Below are positions 62,941-64,000 of a DNA stretch of 64,000 nt, one piece after another; the stretch's first letter is position 1, and each line of letters opens with the position of its first letter. This DNA comes from Rhizophagus clarus. Its lineage: Eukaryota; Glomeromycota; Glomeromycetes; Glomerales; Glomeraceae. The DNA lies in contig BLAL01000054.1 of NCBI GenBank assembly GCA_015698045.1, positions 682,001-746,000 of the forward strand. The letters run 5' to 3'. The notes beneath the pieces are model-generated. The model saw nothing but the letters and a program-made list of their open reading frames with translations, was not told the DNA's origin and did no database searches. Position numbers and translations under genes: made by a program.

Positions 62941-64000
62941 ACTTAGGGCTCTGATCAATTTTAGTAATTACCGAACTGTACTGATCAGTTTTGGTATTAG
63001 AGTGATTTCAGTTTTTACGGTTTACTAAACTGAAACTTTTAGTAAATTTACCGATCAGTTTCAGTAACTGCGGTTTCAGTACCAGTTTTGTGATTTACTG
63101 AATTGAATTACTGAATCGATTTAACTAAATAATATAATAAAAAAATGTTGTGAAATGTTTTTTATTGGTTATTTTGATAAAACAAACCATTTCGTAGCGG
63201 TGTTTTATCACTTTAATTAAGAAATGTTGTAAAACGTTTTTATTCATTAATCTAATAAAAAAAATAACTATTCGCAATTTTTTCTTGTCACTTTAACAAA
63301 CAATGTTGCAAAATGTTAATTGGATAAAAAAAAATCGTTCACAACAGTTTTTTGTCAACATAATTACAAAACTGTTGCGAAAAGTTTTTGTTAATTAATT
63401 TTAATAAAAAAAATGTTTTGCAACATTTTTTTTGTCACTTTAATAAAAATGTCATAAAACATTTTTATGAGTTAATTTTAATAAAAAAAAATGTTTTGCA
63501 ACATTTTTTTTGTCACTTTAATTAAAAAATGTTGTGAAATGTTTTTTATCAGTTAATTTAATAAAAAAAATGTTTCGCTATATTTTTTTGATGTTACTTT
63601 AATTAAAAAACATTGCAAAATGTTTTTTAACAGTTAGTTTAATTAAAAAAAACATTTTGCTATGTTTTTTTTGTCTCTATAATTAAAAAATGTTGTAAAC
63701 CGTTTTTATTAATTGATTTAATAAAAAATGTTTTGCAATATTTTTTTTGTCACTTTAATAAAAACATTGCGCAACATTTTTATTAGCTAATTTTAATAAA
63801 AATAAAGTTTCACAACGTTTTTTTTATCACTTTAATAAAAATGTTGCGAAATGTTTAAGTTAATTTTAATAAAAAAAATGTTTCACTACGTTTTTTTTGT
63901 TGCTTAATATTGTGAAACGTTTTTTAACAGTTAGTTTAATTAAAAAATGTTTCACTATGTTTTTTTTATCTCTATAATTAAAAAATGTTGTGAAACGTTT
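62941..64000. mobile_element. Left part of a second AACGTT-palindrome element (runs off the window)
   Basis: It begins near TTAGGGCTCTGATC. Next come degenerate CTGATCAGTTT(T/C)(A/G)GTA arrays with CGGTTTACTAAACTG (about 62950-63115). From 63130 to the window end there are a dozen or more alternating copies of a palindromic unit like AATGTTGTGAAATGTT/AACATTTTGCAACATT, separated by TTTAATTAA-type spacers. The architecture matches the MITE at 5836-6469, which has CGGTAAACTGCCAAAACCGA and the CpG-intact unit ACGTTGCGAAACGT. This copy is longer and has lost most CpG sites. Confidence 0.65.

Overview
This is a eukaryotic, very AT-rich window with many short introns (about 50-150 bp, GT...AG), long homopolymer runs and large gene-poor gaps. 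It carries BTB, Kelch, F-box and ubiquitin-fusion genes beside ordinary housekeeping genes. That mix, with decayed transposon debris, fits an arbuscular mycorrhizal fungus of the Glomeromycotina, most like Rhizophagus. The species call is inference, not a database match. There are no bacterial features (operons, ribosome binding sites, CRISPR, riboswitches).

Layout. 1-8.9 kb: a small coiled-coil/tail-anchor ORF, then a decayed retroelement-like ORF (minus) split by a MITE with a perfect 8-bp target-site duplication. 8.9-11.4 kb: a Gemin3/DDX20-type DEAD-box helicase (minus). 11.9-14.1 kb: an MRG15/Eaf3 chromatin protein with a GATA zinc finger fused in frame (minus). 15.9-16.9 kb: casein kinase II regulatory subunit (plus), whose start codon appears to be split by an intron. 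17.8-20.7 kb: an ABCG half transporter (minus). 22.5-23.7 kb: a broken unknown gene. 24.9-26.4 kb: a membrane-anchored Kelch protein (minus). 27.2-27.9 kb: an unknown small protein (minus). 29.1-30.6 kb: an F-box protein (plus). 30.6-37.5 kb: a gene desert with MITEs, including a 452-bp foldback element with a perfect 8-bp TSD. 37.5-44.2 kb: threonyl-tRNA synthetase and PGM2-type phosphopentomutase, divergent across a 475-bp intergenic region; the latter has an 8-nt microexon. 48.1-49.3 kb: a ubiquitin/ADP-ribosyltransferase-like fusion (minus). 49.3-55.9 kb: a repeat-rich desert with a shuffled duplication and a four-copy tandem repeat. 55.9-56.8 kb: a cupredoxin membrane protein. 57.2-58.8 kb: a PAW-BTB fusion (minus). 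58.8-64 kb: a gene desert ending in a large decayed palindromic repeat array.

For nine multi-exon genes I added the exon lengths by hand and each total is divisible by three, so those models are internally consistent. For PGM2 and ThrRS I checked only selected junctions. The most novel items are domain fusions: PAW (a glycan-binding module known from peptide:N-glycanase) with BTB, suggesting a CUL3-type adaptor for N-glycosylated proteins; MRG15 with a GATA finger; and an exact 76-residue ubiquitin fused to an ART-like domain. Two of these three point to ubiquitin signalling. No operon-like functional cluster is visible; neighbours are mostly unrelated.
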